Assembly (NCBI GenBank): GCA_029204225.1
Contig: CM055101.1
Coordinates: 64,289,345-64,353,344, forward strand
DNA length: 64,000 nt
From: Diphasiastrum complanatum
Taxonomy: Eukaryota > Streptophyta > Lycopodiopsida > Lycopodiales > Lycopodiaceae
Direction: 5' to 3'
The notes below the pieces were generated by a model that worked only from the letters and a program-made list of their open reading frames with translations, ran no database searches and was not told the origin of the DNA. Position numbers and translations under genes: made by a program. This document shows positions 20,431 to 33,332 of the stretch, piece by piece. Within the stretch, counting starts at the first letter, position 1. The number at the start of each line of letters is the position of its first letter.

Positions 20431-20895
20431 TGTTATGTACCATAACGGTACGCCCTTCAGTGACGGCCTCGCTAGGGGCATGACGTAGGACTGGAGTTAT
20501 CGACATGTCTAGGTGCCATGCGTCACCATCCTGGTCACGTGTCGCTGGCAGGACCGTGCTTGATGAGACCCACTGTGCTATGCCTATATAGTGGTGTGGT
20601 TTTTCTCTTTCCATTCACTCAGTCTACCCGGGAGTTGGTGGATGGAGAGCACGTGCATTAGCCAAGATGTATCTCCATGCCAGAAGATGTGTGTTAGGGA
20701 GAGTCGAGTGCGATGGCTGGTGGTATGGGACGCCAGTTATCGTAGGAGGCTTGACCGGACATGACTGTGTCGATTGCTCCAGGGCATGGAGGTGGGTTAG
20801 TTGTGACCCTATGGTTGGGCAGTTACGGTGCGTCGTCACTGGTATGGGGTGTGCGGAACCTTCAAGGCGGTCGATGATCCTAAGGAGTTGTAACA
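20431..20895 (+). repeat. 3' LTR of the second gypsy element
   Basis: It starts TGTTATGTACCATAACGG, right after the polypurine tract, and most plausibly ends GGAGTTGTAACA. That ending resembles GTTTGTAACA at the ends of the first element's LTRs. A TATATAGTGG segment near 20585 is the likely TATA region. No 5' partner lies in the window, as expected for a 5'-truncated copy. Confidence 0.8.
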
Positions 20896-23800
20896 GTAAT
20901 TGTGAAAATGTCAAGTCGATGTTTGATCAATTTTCATAGTTTAGGTCCATATTGAACGGAATTTGAACATCCCAATTTATGTAAAATTTGAAGAAACCAT
21001 GATGTTTTCGATTTGTTCAAATTCATTGGTTATTGGTCAAACAGAATTGACTTATAAAGTGAATGATTTTAATGTGTTGGAATTAGTTAGTTCTTTAAAA
21101 TCAATGTAACCTTCACTTTTAGTTGAAGATTTTGTGAATCTATCAATTAAGGAGCATTTATTGTTTTAGGGATCAATAAGGACCAAGAATAATGTAAATC
21201 TAGTTGGAACAATTTCTATGCTAATCCATAGAGGGATTTGCCAGGAATTAAATGTGGCACTTAATGATTGAACAATCAAAACTGTCAAGAGGATTAGTGG
21301 GAAAGTTTCTGATACCAAATTAAATTTTTTTCTAGTACAAATTTGGGGTTATTTTAACCTGAACCATTTTTGGAAGGGGGAAAAGGGTGAAAGTCTGAGA
21401 TGTAGATGATTGGTGGTCTTAGTGATCCAGTTATTTTATTTACATTCAATTCCTGAAGTATAACTAATTGCAAGTGAGAATAATATTGGGAATTATTTAA
21501 GAAGACTGCCTCTAAGAATTTGGATTCTTTTTTCCCAGTGTGAATTAGAATTTCGAGCATTCGATGATTCTAAGGGAAAAGTGTGGCTAGAACAATAATC
21601 CATTTATGGAACCATCTCTGTTTTGCAATTAGATTTGGATCTTGCAAAGTAAAGCAGATGGAAGGTGTTCCATACAGGAATCTAGTAATTTAGATTCTTT
21701 TCTGTTATAGAGTATTTTTCTATAATGACTGTAGCAACCAAGAGGAATTCTAACCTATAAAAGAATTAAGTTCTTTTTCTGATTCTGAAATAGATATTGG
21801 ATATCTAGGACAATATGATATTCGTTTTTGTTAAGAGCCATGTTCCTTTTGGATTAGAAAATACACTTGCGGCATTTCAACTATATTTGAACGATACATC
21901 TTGTCCCATCCATGTCGGGGTACAATGCGAAGTGGTATTCTTTGAGTATCGCGTAAGGGGCATGAGAGATTTCAATGGTTAGAAGTATCTCCTAGAATTG
22001 ATTGTAAATTTGATCCTATATTTGAATATAAGATAGTCAAATAGTCCTTTTGACTTTTTGGGCAAAACTGATCAAGATGCAAAGGATTCTTGGAGGAAAA
22101 GCTGGTGGTATGGGACGTCAATGATTCTAAAGGGGATTTCTTGGGTAGAATGATTTATAGATCGATGGTTAGTGATTGTTATAATGATAATACTAACAGA
22201 GTCCATTGGTTTTTTATTTCGGGTATTTTGGAAATTATGAGATATAGATCGATCCCTAAATGGTATCTCATTAATTACAAAATATGGTAGCCTTTAAATC
22301 TATTTCTCTTTATATTAGACCTCTACTCTTTAGAACTTTCTTAATACATGACAATTGGATTGACATTCATATAATTCCTTCCAGTGTAGAACTCTGTTCT
22401 AAAGGATTGTTATAGTTATATGAAATTGTACTTCCATCTAAGATTTTTGAATATGGCTCAAAATTTAGATTTCCTAAACCCTAATGTTAGTCTCTATTTT
22501 GATAGTTGATTCTTGAGAGGTAATATTTCTATCACTTGGGATAAGATATTTTATGATTTTGGGGAAAAAGTCCGGTTTGTAATAGTATTGGATACTCATT
22601 ATTGATTTTTTCGAATCTTTGATATCTTATACGTTGTTGTATCATGAGTACTTTTTGATCGAAATTAAAAAAAAATTTATTAAAAGGGGGAGAAGAAAAG
22701 ATAGGAATAAGTCTTTCGAGGAATCTACCAGTTGCATTGATTTTGGAAAAAAAATCATGTATGTGTGCAAAGATAGAACTATCCAGTTGGAATAGAGAAA
22801 CTCTCTAAGTGATTATTTTGAATAATCTGGAACTAGAGGAGTTTTGGGGATATTGAACTGTGAGATATTCATGAATATGGGAAGTAGTGGTAAAGATTAA
22901 ATTAAAGTTCATTGATTATTACCAAGTATCATTTTGTTATGGAGTGGATCAGTAAAACCCTATGTCCAAAGATGTCTATATAAGCTAGCCTAATCTTGGT
23001 TTGTATGCTAAGATCTGATGTAGGCAGATTGATTGAGGGAATTTTGTTAATAAGAGTTGGATGGTTGGAAAACTTGGAGTTATTCACTTCAAAGATTTCC
23101 CAGATTTGTTAATTACTCACGAGGAATAGAGTTCTTTTGTAGTTGAGTTGCAAGATTCTCAGTGAGTTTATGTGAGTAACATATGCAGATTATGGATATC
23201 TGTCAGTTGATAGCCTATGTTTATGTATAGGAACATAGTTAGATATGTTGCTTATGTACATCTTAATCTTGTGGATCTACTATGTGTTTCCTATGTACTG
23301 AGTTTATATTGTATACTTAAACTAGTCAGTGTGCATAGACATATGAACAAGTAATGTGAGGAACAATTACTTGCAGGTTAATGTCTCTTTCTGTGGAAAG
23401 GATAATTCATTAACTTATTTATGGTTTAAAAGAAGATCTAAATGTGGTGTCATACATGTATAATCGAGATCTGCACCTAGACATTTAGGATTTCTGAATC
23501 ATTTATAATTGACTTGAGTAATTGGATTACTCCTGATTAGAAGTTAATCGGATAAATAAGTAGTGTGAAGAGAATTCACCGGGAACTGCTTATTTTGATC
23601 TATATTGCTCATAGACACATGATTGTGAGTCATCTAGATTCATCTATGAGAATTGTGTGCATAGAATATAGAAGATTCTTGATATAGAATATTTCTTGAA
23701 GGAGAAATATCCTAAGTTATTGACTATATCCTACTGAGCTCATATTGGATGATAGAGTCTAACTAATGTCAAGGATCATCAGTTGGAATTCAGCAGAACT

Positions 23801-24236
23801 TTGTAATCTCTGGATGTGGTTCTAGCTGATTGTATAAAGTTTATATTGTTAAAGACAAATGTTATAATGGTCTCTAATTACTAGGTTGATTGTAGAATTC
23901 GAAACTCATAATCTAGTTAAGAATCGGGTTCAAAGAATACTCTTGGAATCCAGTAATTTTCCTGGTGGACAAAATTTCAGAATGTTTCTTATATTTCCTG
24001 AGTGGTATGTAATAGAAAGTATTTGTGCGCAGCGGAACGAGCTATACGACTCTCTCCATAAACATGATTACGCCTATCAGAATGAACAGAACTTTAGTGA
24101 TGGAAATCATGGTCATTCTGGATTACACAACCAAACATAATAAATGAAGCGCTAGAAGAATAATTTGTTGCAAATAGAAAGACAAATTATGTGCTGCGAA
24201 TGATTCGCAAAGAGCTAGACAGTGCTCGATTGATAA
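20896..24236. other. Unassigned AT-rich block, 3.3 kb
   Basis: No frame of useful length has a recognisable domain. One short plus-strand stretch near 21840-21900 translates to VPFGLENTLAAFQLYLND. It resembles the (M/L)[12 protein letters not shown] block of gypsy or pararetrovirus reverse transcriptases, but no neighbouring motifs were found. A purine-rich AAAAGGGGGAGAAGAAAAG lies near 22680. This could be a very old retroelement. Confidence 0.35.
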
Positions 24237-25080
24237 TTAGTTGCGAAACATATTGTATCTGCTAAGAACATTGTGAAGATACCTTTGTTGAGTGATGTAA
24301 ATCAGTCGGTTTGCTCTATCTCTGTGGATTTGAATTCCCAGACAGAAGTGAGCTTCTCCCAGATCAGTAATGTCGAATTCTGAAAACAACATCTGTTTTG
24401 AATCCTTGACCATATTGGTATTGTTGCTGAAGAGCAACGTATCATCCACGTATAAGGTGATGATAATGAAGGATTGCTGCATTGATTTGGAATGGAAGTT
24501 GCAATCAGCAGTGCTTGGTTTGAATTCTTGTTCAATGAGGAATGTGTTGATCCTCTGAAACCAAGCTTTGGCAGACTGTTTCAAGTCGTACAATGCTTTG
24601 TGGAGTTTACAAAAATGATTTTTTGTCCCTTCCAGAACATATCCTTCGGGCTAGATCATGTAGATATCTTCTTGTATCATTCCATTCAGATAGGCTGTTT
24701 GTACATCAAGTTGATGCACTTCGAGGTCAGCAGCTGCAACATAAGACAAGAGCATTCGGATCGACGAATGTTTGACAACTGGACTAAAAGTCTCACTGTA
24801 GTCGACATTTGGGTGCTACCAATCTTGCCTTCCTTTGATCAATTGCTCCGTTGGCATTGTATTTGATGTTGAAGATCCATTTGCAATCAATGATATTGCA
24901 GCCAATAGGAGCTTCGACTAATGACCATGTCTGGTTCTTGATCAGAGAGGAATACTCTCTATCCATAGCTTCTATCCAAAGATCAGAGTCTGGGTGGCTA
25001 AGTGCCTCTTTAGCTGTTGTCGGTTCCTGCATCAAGAGACAGGCAGACTCAGGAGTATACCTTGTGGGCTGTGTGCACAC
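24237..25080 (-). pseudogene. Copia reverse transcriptase (broken)
   Basis: From 25080: AKEALSHPDSDLWIEAMDRE, then NQTWSLVEAP and CKWIFNIKYNANG. A gap or frameshift follows, then VVKHSSIRMLLSYVAAADLE, HQLDVQTAYLNGMIQEDIYM, a stop, and PEGYV. The segment 24593-24237 continues with YDLKQSAKAWFQRIN, the catalytic YVDD (LYVDDTLLFS), LGEAHFCLGIQI and QRYLHNVL. All copia reverse transcriptase blocks are in the right order but lie in at least three pieces. Confidence 0.9.
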
Positions 25081-25120
25081 TCAGCTTGATCTTCTGGGAA
25101 GTTTCGACTTAATAAATTGC

Positions 25121-25843
25121 TCATGGGATTTGTTGCTGGGTAGCAACAACATCTTCGTCTGATTCGCTGTCTTGAAATGGGTCGACAATGGACATGCCTG
25201 AGCCAGAAACACAGACTGTCGTGTCAATGGCAGGTGATGGAGAACCTTCTTGAGCAATGTCCTTGCCTTTGAGGTCGACGAACTGATCCTTGATAAAGAT
25301 TGTATCCCGACTATACAAGATTTGCTAGGTATGAGGACCATACAGCTTACAAGTACTATCAGACAAAGTATATCCGATCAGGATGGTCTTGAGACCTTGG
25401 AAGTCCAATTTCTTCCTTGTGTCTTTTGGGATCTGCGCATGGGCAATGCACCCAAACACTCTGAGGTTCTTCAAAGAAGGCTTAGAGCCTGTCCACACCT
25501 CGTGGGGTGTCTTGTATGAGAGGGCCTTGGTCGAACATATATTCTGGACATAAGCTGCAGTGGAGACAGCTTCAGCCCAGAATCTCTTGGGCAACGATGC
25601 ATGCGATAACATACATTTGGCAGATTCAACCAGAGTACGGGTCTTTCTCTCGGCTAAGCCATTAGACCGAGAATTGTAAGGAGTGATGCCATCCCTAAGC
25701 TTCCACTTGGAAATGGCTTGCTCATCGACACTGGGAAGTAGTTCAGTTCCAACAACTATTTTCCAAAGCTCCTTGACCATCAGTACTACTTTCATTTTGA
25801 ATTTCCATAAGTGGTAATTCGAACCATCGAGTTTCTCTACCAT
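25121..25843 (-). pseudogene. Copia gag start fused to integrase end
   Basis: A single frame (25843-25325) begins as copia gag (MVEKLDGSNYHLWKFKMKVV, then LWKIVVGTELLP). After about 51 residues it switches to the second half of integrase: NSRSNGLAERKTRTLVESAK with the catalytic Glu, then WAEAVSTAAYVQNI and LRVFGCIAHAQIP. Everything between is missing: the rest of gag, zinc knuckle, protease and the first two integrase Asp residues. A frame at 25318-25121 continues the integrase tail and linker (DTIFIKDQFVDLKGKDIAQE, then DPFQDSESDED). Confidence 0.88.
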
Positions 25844-26008
25844 TAGAGTAGACTATGATTTCGAATCCATCTAGAAATTCAGGATGAGTGTATGTAGATA
25901 GTAGATTATATGACTGGAAATGATTATAGTAAGTGACTACTCTTTATCAGAACAATCGTTTTGATAATGTAAGCTCTAAGTCCACTTTAAGATAATCAAA
26001 GAGTAGAA

Positions 26009-26026
26009 ATTTCTACTCTGATACCA
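26009..26026 (-). promoter_or_regulatory. Primer binding site of the minus-strand copia element
   Basis: On the minus strand TGGTATCAGAGTAGAAAT follows the LTR end directly, matching the tRNA-Met site TGGTATCAGAG. It lies within a palindrome (GAGTAGAAATTTCTACTC). Confidence 0.88.
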
Positions 26027-26741
26027 TGTTGGGATTGTAAGGATGGTATTTGTTTCTTTACGTTGCTATTAAAAGATGAGAAAGTGATGTGGGTTGAGTA
26101 TAAACTCATTTTGTTTCGATTACCTGGATTAAGCTTGCTCTTGCATTGTAGTGTGCTTGTGTATTGGCAAGAATATTGTGTTGTAAAGTGGTTTGTGGAT
26201 TGTGGATTGAATGAGTTGACACTCATTGTAGGAGAAGAATAATTGGGAATTGCTTATAGGGTTGTCCCTCGTATTGAGAGTGCATAGAGTTGAATGAGTT
26301 TTATGAGAGTAACATTGTTGAGAAGCCAAATTTGCAAACAACAAACATTGTGTGGCTAGCATGCGGCCCTTTTTATATCTCTATCAGCGGCCTACCACAG
26401 ATGTTTGTGGGTTGTACCAGTCATCCAGCAGCCTCCATAGTCCAATTGCGGTGTTTTGTAGCTGTACCAGCAGAAAAACAGCCATTCTGACCTATTTGCA
26501 ACCTCCCTACACATCATTTCTAGCTGCAGTAGATCAAACAAATCTATTTGGCTCCCCATAATTTTAACACCCTGACGCACCTTGGCACGCGCCAAGGTGC
26601 ATTAGGGTGCTACTTGCTGCCTATCAGACCTGCAGCAGCCCTACAGAGACTCGCTGGAGCCATTTCAGGTCCTATCCTGCTGTTTGCGGCCTGTTTGCCT
26701 ACTACCCTATGACCTACAAATTTACTTCTCACAGCTCAACA
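26027..26741 (-). repeat. 5' LTR of the minus-strand copia element
   Basis: Read on the minus strand it starts TGTTGAGCTGTGAGAAG and ends CTTACAATCCCAACA. TG/CA ends and TGTTG/CAACA inverted tips support the boundaries, as does the adjacent primer site. The length is 715 bp. The partner LTR is absent. Confidence 0.85.
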
Positions 26742-28143
26742 TTCCAATCTATGCTCTGACTGTATCATGTCTTGCATGTGAACAGGCAAATGATAATCGG
26801 TTGAAGCATTCATGACTAGGTTTCCACGCAAGTCGGCTACCTAAACTGCACGTCGAGGTATGAGTTGATTTTCATATCTATTCGTATCAATGGTAAAAGT
26901 TGTGGGTTCATATATGACTTTACTTGACTTGATTTTTCCGTCGCTATTCGTCCCAATAAATTCAAGAAACTGTTTTTTGTAAGCTGTCTACTTTCAATCC
27001 AAACATAGTATGCTAGGATAGCCTTAATCACTCGTGGTTTGAATGTGATTTTTACAAGTGTTTTTAGATGAATCAAGCTACGGAAAGTTAAGCATACCAC
27101 CTTGAAGGTTAAACACCATCATTACTTCTCTCATTTACTATGTTACGACATCGTCCATAGAGTAGTTAAGACCTGAATTTCGTAGTTGCATTCAAGTAAA
27201 TTCCAATATACATTGATCAAAATTGGTGTTTTTTTTTCCAAATGGATAATTGGGAGTGTTGTTTTTAGTGAACCGTATTAAAATGTCCAGAATTGTAGTA
27301 TTGCATGAACAAATGTGGTATGGGTAATTAGAACAACAATTGTTTATTGTTTTCCGACTTGGTTAGTGAAAGCAAGAACGATTGTAACCGAGGTTTATTG
27401 GCATTGTATGTAAGTAATTATATGGATGCATTTTTATGGAAAGATGAATGTGTTTTACTCTATGCTTGGCTAAAAATAGACCTGTTAGTCTAAACCGCAA
27501 TAAAAAGTCAAATTCGGAAGCATTTTTTCGTCTTTGTCAGTTTTGAAGAGTGTTAACTGGATCCGACCTCTGTGAAACACCAGAGTGGGCCGTCCACCAT
27601 CCGCAGTTGAGATACACTGTCTTGGTTAAGAGTCGTCTAGTCACACTCGCCGTCGGAACTGTCTAGCAAAATGCCCAGACCTGACGGTCAGCAAACATAC
27701 CACCGCTCACCAAACAAGGCGGTGTGTATAACTTGTACCCCACGAGCACATCATAGGCAATAAATCAGTTTCAAGCCCCTGTAGTATTTTTACTAGCCGC
27801 AAACCGAATTCAGTGGTGATATGTGTATAATCGACATTTTGACCATTGATGACCAATTATCCCTAAGCATAGTTATTTGGACATTATATGTGAGTCAAAA
27901 CACCACATTTTTACTCAAGTGTTGATGCGCTGTTGAGCACCAACATCACCAAAGCTATGGGTAGCTTTGGCGTTTAAAGTTCATATCCGCCTAAGGGCAT
28001 GTACTTTAGGTGAGCATATTCTCCTCAACTCAAAGCTTTTGTTGGTAGTTAGGTTCTATCAAGAAGGTATATTTTATTGTAAGGACTCTATAACAATTCT
28101 ATTTACTATAGAGTTTGTAATTTTTGTGTTGTGGCAATAATGT

Positions 28144-28146
<3 letters not shown>
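26742..28146. other. Unassigned sequence, with one less AT-rich patch
   Basis: No domain was recognised. About 27545-27800 is visibly richer in G and C than its surroundings and has short inverted words, but it matches no RNA or repeat family known to me. Confidence 0.35.

Positions 28147-28181
<35 letters not shown>
28147..28181. repeat. AC microsatellite
   Basis: About 17 AC units. Confidence 0.92.
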
Positions 28182-28182
<1 letters not shown>

Positions 28183-31100
28183 TTTTAATCCCGCAACAAG
28201 GTTGTATTAAAATTTTGTTCAAATCAAGTCTCACATTATCTTTGTGTATAGTTACACAACAAGCTTCACATTGACTATATATACATGCTATAACACTCAA
28301 ATTAGAATGATCATGAAAATTTATTTTCCAACAACCAATGGTCTATAATTTACACCAAGCTTGCTAGCCGTAGCCGCACCTCGTATCTTTTCCAAATTAT
28401 ATTATATTTAATTGCCATTTTTTCTCACACTATGTTGATGTCAACTTAGTTCACATGGACTTTTTTAGATTTATTTATATGACAAGCAACTTGAAGCCTT
28501 AAGCAGCAAGAGAACTAATAATTGTGGTAATCACCTTGCATCCATGCACAATAGCATTGAGGGTTAGATTTGATGCAACACAGAAGTTTTTATCACATAA
28601 CTAGAATGCATGAAAATTTTTGGTAACCAAGTCTATGTCCATAGTCACAATCAACTTCATGTTACAATATACTTAAACTTGACTGCATGCATTGTTGTAG
28701 AATTCAAAGCACGATCATGAAAATTCATTTTCCAACACCCAAGTATCTATAGTTAGTTTTTGAAAATTTCTAGAATTGGTACTTCTTTGAACTTAGATTT
28801 AATAATAGCAAAATTAGTAATTTAAGGCATTAACGATGCCAAAGATAAGCATCAATCAAGGGTGCCATTCTATCTCAAAAGAATACAATAATATTTTTTA
28901 AGAAAGTATGCTAAGCTATATGTCATATACTTGATTGGTCAAATTTACTTTAGATTTTATATAAAGCTAAAAATTGAAAACGATAGATTTTGTTTATGCA
29001 ATTCTGTTTCATTTGAATCACAGTAATCCATATCTATGAAATATTGTGAAATGCCATCATGGCCTAGTGATGTGGATTTGATTCTACTATTGCATGTGAT
29101 TAGATTGTGTACCATTGATTTGACTATGATAGTGAGAATATCATGTATGCATAAGCAACAAGTACATGATAGCCATCCTCATAGAATTAATATATGTTCT
29201 CTCAATATGGTTCACCATGTTAAGTCACTAAAGGCCTATACTAAGAATATGAGTAACATGATAACCTATCATAACATATGTGCATTCCTACAAGGTGTGT
29301 GACAACGTGGTAAAACATTGTATACTGAATGTGAGAAGATGTAAGACTATGGTAAAAAGTATGAGTTCAATTTTAAATCCATACTATCTAGATTGAATCC
29401 AAAAGATTGTTTTCACATCATTTTGTTGGGGTCATTTCATATTTCTAGATAATGTTGTAGGCCATGATAAATTTATTATTATGTCAATATGATCTCATTT
29501 TTTATTCAAGAACTTGAAATAAATTATTGTTATTATATTATTATGTTGTATTCCAATTTCAAAAGAATGAAATAGGACTATAAGATTAATCAAAAATCAC
29601 TCCCAAAAGAAGGCATTGACAAAAAATGCTCATCCTAGTAATATTTCATGCGTAGAGATATGTCGTACTCAAAAGTCAATCTATGTCCCACATAGTAGCT
29701 AAGTTTAGTATGAGTGGCTCATGGGGTATTGGAGATGTAATATTGAGTCATCTGGGCCTCACACTCCCACTTAGCTTTGCCATTGCTATTGGCACTGTGA
29801 TTCACACTTATTCTATTAGCACTAGCATTCACCCAATTTCTATTTTCATTACTTCTCATGTGGTCGATTTTGGCATTGCCTCCCATGACATTTTTGGCTC
29901 AACCTGGTTTAAGGGTGTATATAATGTATACTAGTGTAAGATGTTGATTGTATACTATTCTAGCATTATGTACTATCTAGAGAAAAAAAGAACTTGATTT
30001 GTACTATATTTTTGAAATATCATCTAATAGAAACTTGAATACCATTGGTTATTGTAATCTTGATTTCCATTGGTTGTTTTTAAACGTTTATTGTTTGAAA
30101 ACACCTACTTCTTTCCTTGGTTGTAAGCAAATTGGGTAATAGTTGGTGTTGAATTGTATACACTTAGCCTCTGCACTCTTCATGGGGAAGTTCCTTGAGA
30201 TTCCTCTCAATGTACTTCTACTACATGGCATGTCACAACTTATTCTATAGAGTAAGTATTTTGTTAAATAGGCCAGTACAACACGATACAACCAAAACAA
30301 AACCAAAAAAATATCGTTAATGTGTAAAAAAAGAGTGAATGACACATTCTTGATGATCATTATTGTTTGCTATAAGGAAATTGATGAAAATCAGTTCTCT
30401 TAAGTTAAGTTTATTTTTTTAAAGTAGTTACTACAATTTGTACCTTGTCATTTTAACAATTGTGCTCCTACATCATTTCCTTACTTTCACATGAAATAGG
30501 TCTTGTTTATGATGTCTTTGATTTGCTTGCATATCCTTGAACAAGCTTCTTGATTTCTTTCAATTTTAGTTAAATTGTGAAGGAATTATTCAGGCCTTTT
30601 TTTTTACTTTTCAAGCATCCTAAAGATCACACAATGTGAAAGTGTTAGATTTCTATCTTTGATGAAGTCAAAGGTCTGAATCCTTGTGATATGAATCTGT
30701 TAACATTGGTTGTAGGAATCAACAAACATTTCTGAGCACTATATGCTTTTAGGTCCCACAACACTGCCACAACTTTGATGCTTGGTTCTTGGTAAGGCAT
30801 GGACCAACGTTTGCTTGCATAAAACCAAGAACTTATTTGTCGCTATCGTCATGCTCCTCGACAACAACTCTAACATCTGCAATGGCTTGTCAAGATAGGC
30901 CTGCGTAACTGAGTGCCTCTCTCAGCTTTTTTTTTTTTCAAGATACTTCTCATAGCCTATCTTCTTTCCAATGGCTCAAATGTGATGAATCTCGTTTTTA
31001 TGCCCAATGGAATAGGTCCTAGATACGGCCTAGTCTCTAGTATAAGCTTGTTCGTATACCATTTGTCAATCATCTACACATATTGACCGAAGGAAAATGC

Positions 31101-32404
31101 TATTCGGTAGAAGAGTCTTGCCATCATCAGGTGTTTGCTTTCAGCTTATAGCGGCTGGTTGACATACAACCAAATTGGTGGCATTCCTTTGTCCTAGTAG
31201 CAATCCAATGACACAAGAAAGGCTATGGAAATGCAATAAGTTGCACTTTCTCAAATTGTGAGTGGTCGCTGCCAGATCACCACCAAACCTAAATGCACCT
31301 TACGTATTATTTGACACCTGTATGGAGGAAATGCGCTGCTGGCTGAAGATCAGAGATAGTGTTTCATGCATTCTTGGAGTGGTCAATTTAGTTCCAACTG
31401 AATGTATAATGGCATACACTTAGAATCTGATATGAATTAGCCCTAACTGATTAGAAGATGGCCGCTGAAGAGAAACCATCGTTTCTAGAAATCTGCCTTA
31501 GTTCTGTGTGAAAAATGGTGGGCTGCCCGTAGCAATGTATTGACTGTAAGAGGATTCACATGCGCTCAATTGGCTGCCTGCCTACCTTTGAACGTTGATT
31601 CGAAAGTCTGCCTTCGAAGAAAGAGAATAGTTCGAGTGCTCCACATTTGTATAGCGCGAGAGAGACCCGAACCGAAAACATTCGAATAGCGAGCCTTCGA
31701 TAGTTGGTCTTCTAAAAAATAGAAGGGCTCAAATCTGATCTAAAGAGAGAAAGTGAGAAGCGTCGATAGGTTCGGTCCTCCTCAATAAGTGAATGTTCTA
31801 CCTTTGGGAAGTGGGCTTTTGAATAAGTGTGGCAACAGGCCTTAGAGCCTCCAATTATAAGAACTTCGAGTAGTCAACATACAGCGAGTTTGAATGGGTC
31901 TGCAGGCTCTGAATGCATGAAATTCGATAGCAAGGAGTTTGAGCCTTCGACATTCGATTATAATGGCTCGTTGATAGACTGGCTTTGAACTTGATAGGTG
32001 CCCTTCATAGATCTCGAATAGTAGCCAAAGGGATCCTTCAAGGACATGTTTGATAATGGCCCTTCCAACTTGGCTTTCAACCTTCAAGAGTGATAGGAGC
32101 ATTTAGACACTTTCATAAATAATCCCATAGCAGCTGCCTTAGATACTTGCTGGTGTAGATTCTACCTTTAACACAAATGTACAATGGTGCTTGCCTTATA
32201 GGCAAGTGGCCTTCAAATTTCGAAGAGAGAGGATATTTGAAGAGTCACTTACCGAAAGGTATGCTTATGGTGGCGTTCTCTCTCAAGCCTGTGAGCTTGA
32301 ACACTCTTGAGCATTCCAGCTCACTTCTTTAGAGTTGATTAGAGATTGCTTTTGCACTTACTACCTATCAACATTGTGCTTAATTCAGACTTTAGACAAA
32401 TCTA
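28182..32404. other. Unassigned AT-rich sequence, 4.2 kb
   Basis: There are short frames only (29036-29302, 29683-29934, 30088-30360 and 31842-32102), without conserved motifs. The part after about 31560 is rich in CGAA and TTCGA words, like the LTR of the copia element that follows. It may be related LTR or leader sequence. Confidence 0.35.
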
Positions 32405-33332
32405 GCACATGTTTGGACATTTGGATGCGCAGTGTATATGCTTATACCAGATAAGCTAAGAAAGAAACTCGATGAAAAGACAGAACAAGATTTTCTGGTA
32501 GGATTCGAGTTACATTCGTCATATTATCGTGTCTATGTACCAGAAATTGGCAAGATAAAAGTTGTTCGAGATGTTAAATTTGATGAGACGAAATACATAG
32601 CAGATAGTGATCTAGTCGGCTATGAAATTCTCAAAAATTATTATGAGCTACCAACGACGACAGAAGAAAAACAAGCAAAAGATGAAAGAGAGTTACCAAA
32701 TTCATAAAGAGATCAAGATCAAGTGTCTGACAGACTCGAATCAGCAGTTCAAATTTCAGCAAAAAAAGCTCGAATCAGAATCGAACTCAAAACCACCTGT
32801 GAAAATATCTGACAGACAATGTAAACAACCAGAAAGGTATGGTCATGATGTTTTTAATACAGCCATCAAATTTTGTGATTTCTCTAACGAACCTCAAACA
32901 TTCGAGGAAGCTGTTGATGGACCAGATAAAGATCGCTGGATTCAGGCAATGGAGGACAAAATTTCATCCATGTATAAGAACAATGTATGGACACTTGCAC
33001 CTATATCTAATGGCAGAAAACCAGTCAAGTGCAAGTGGATCTACAAGATCAAAACAGGTCCTGATGGAGAAAACATCAAATACAAAGAAAGGTTAGTTGC
33101 TAAAGGATTTTCACAGAAGTATGAAATTAATTACACTGATATTTTCTCACCGGTAGTCAAACATACATCAATTCACTTGTTATTTGCATATGCAGTGGCT
33201 CATGATCTGAAAATCCATATTGTGAATGAGAAGACTGCTTTCTTGCATGCAAAATTGGAAGAAGATTTATTTATGGACCAACCACTTGGTTTTGTAAGCC
33301 AAGAATATCCAGGATACATGTCACATGAATAA
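32405..33332 (+). pseudogene. Copia integrase tail and first half of reverse transcriptase
   Basis: Frame 32432-32707 holds the integrase C-terminal part (DEKTEQDFLVGFELHSSYYR, KIKVVRDVKFDE). The overlapping frame from 32622 carries the linker, then FEEAVDGPDKDRWIQAMEDK, NNVWTLAPISNGRKPVKCKW, IYKIKTGPDG, YKERLVAKGFSQKYEINYTD, then FSPVVKH, then NEKTAFLHAKLEEDLFMDQP. The integrase-to-RT frame change and the stop at 33330 show it is inactive. Confidence 0.88.

Larger units (their letters stand above)
24237..26741 (-). mobile_element. Ty1/copia retrotransposon, internally deleted and 3'-truncated
   Basis: Reading the minus strand, the 5' LTR (26741 down to 26027) is followed by a tRNA-Met primer site and a gag start. 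A direct jump into the integrase comes next, then the integrase tail and reverse transcriptase. Homology stops near 24240 inside reverse transcriptase, just after a YLHNVLSRYNM block. The RNase H and 3' LTR are missing. Stops and frame changes are present throughout. Confidence 0.9.

Noticed and set aside
20896-24236. Organelle-derived insertion
   Set aside because: The AT-rich composition suggested it, but no plastid or mitochondrial gene could be recognised in any frame.
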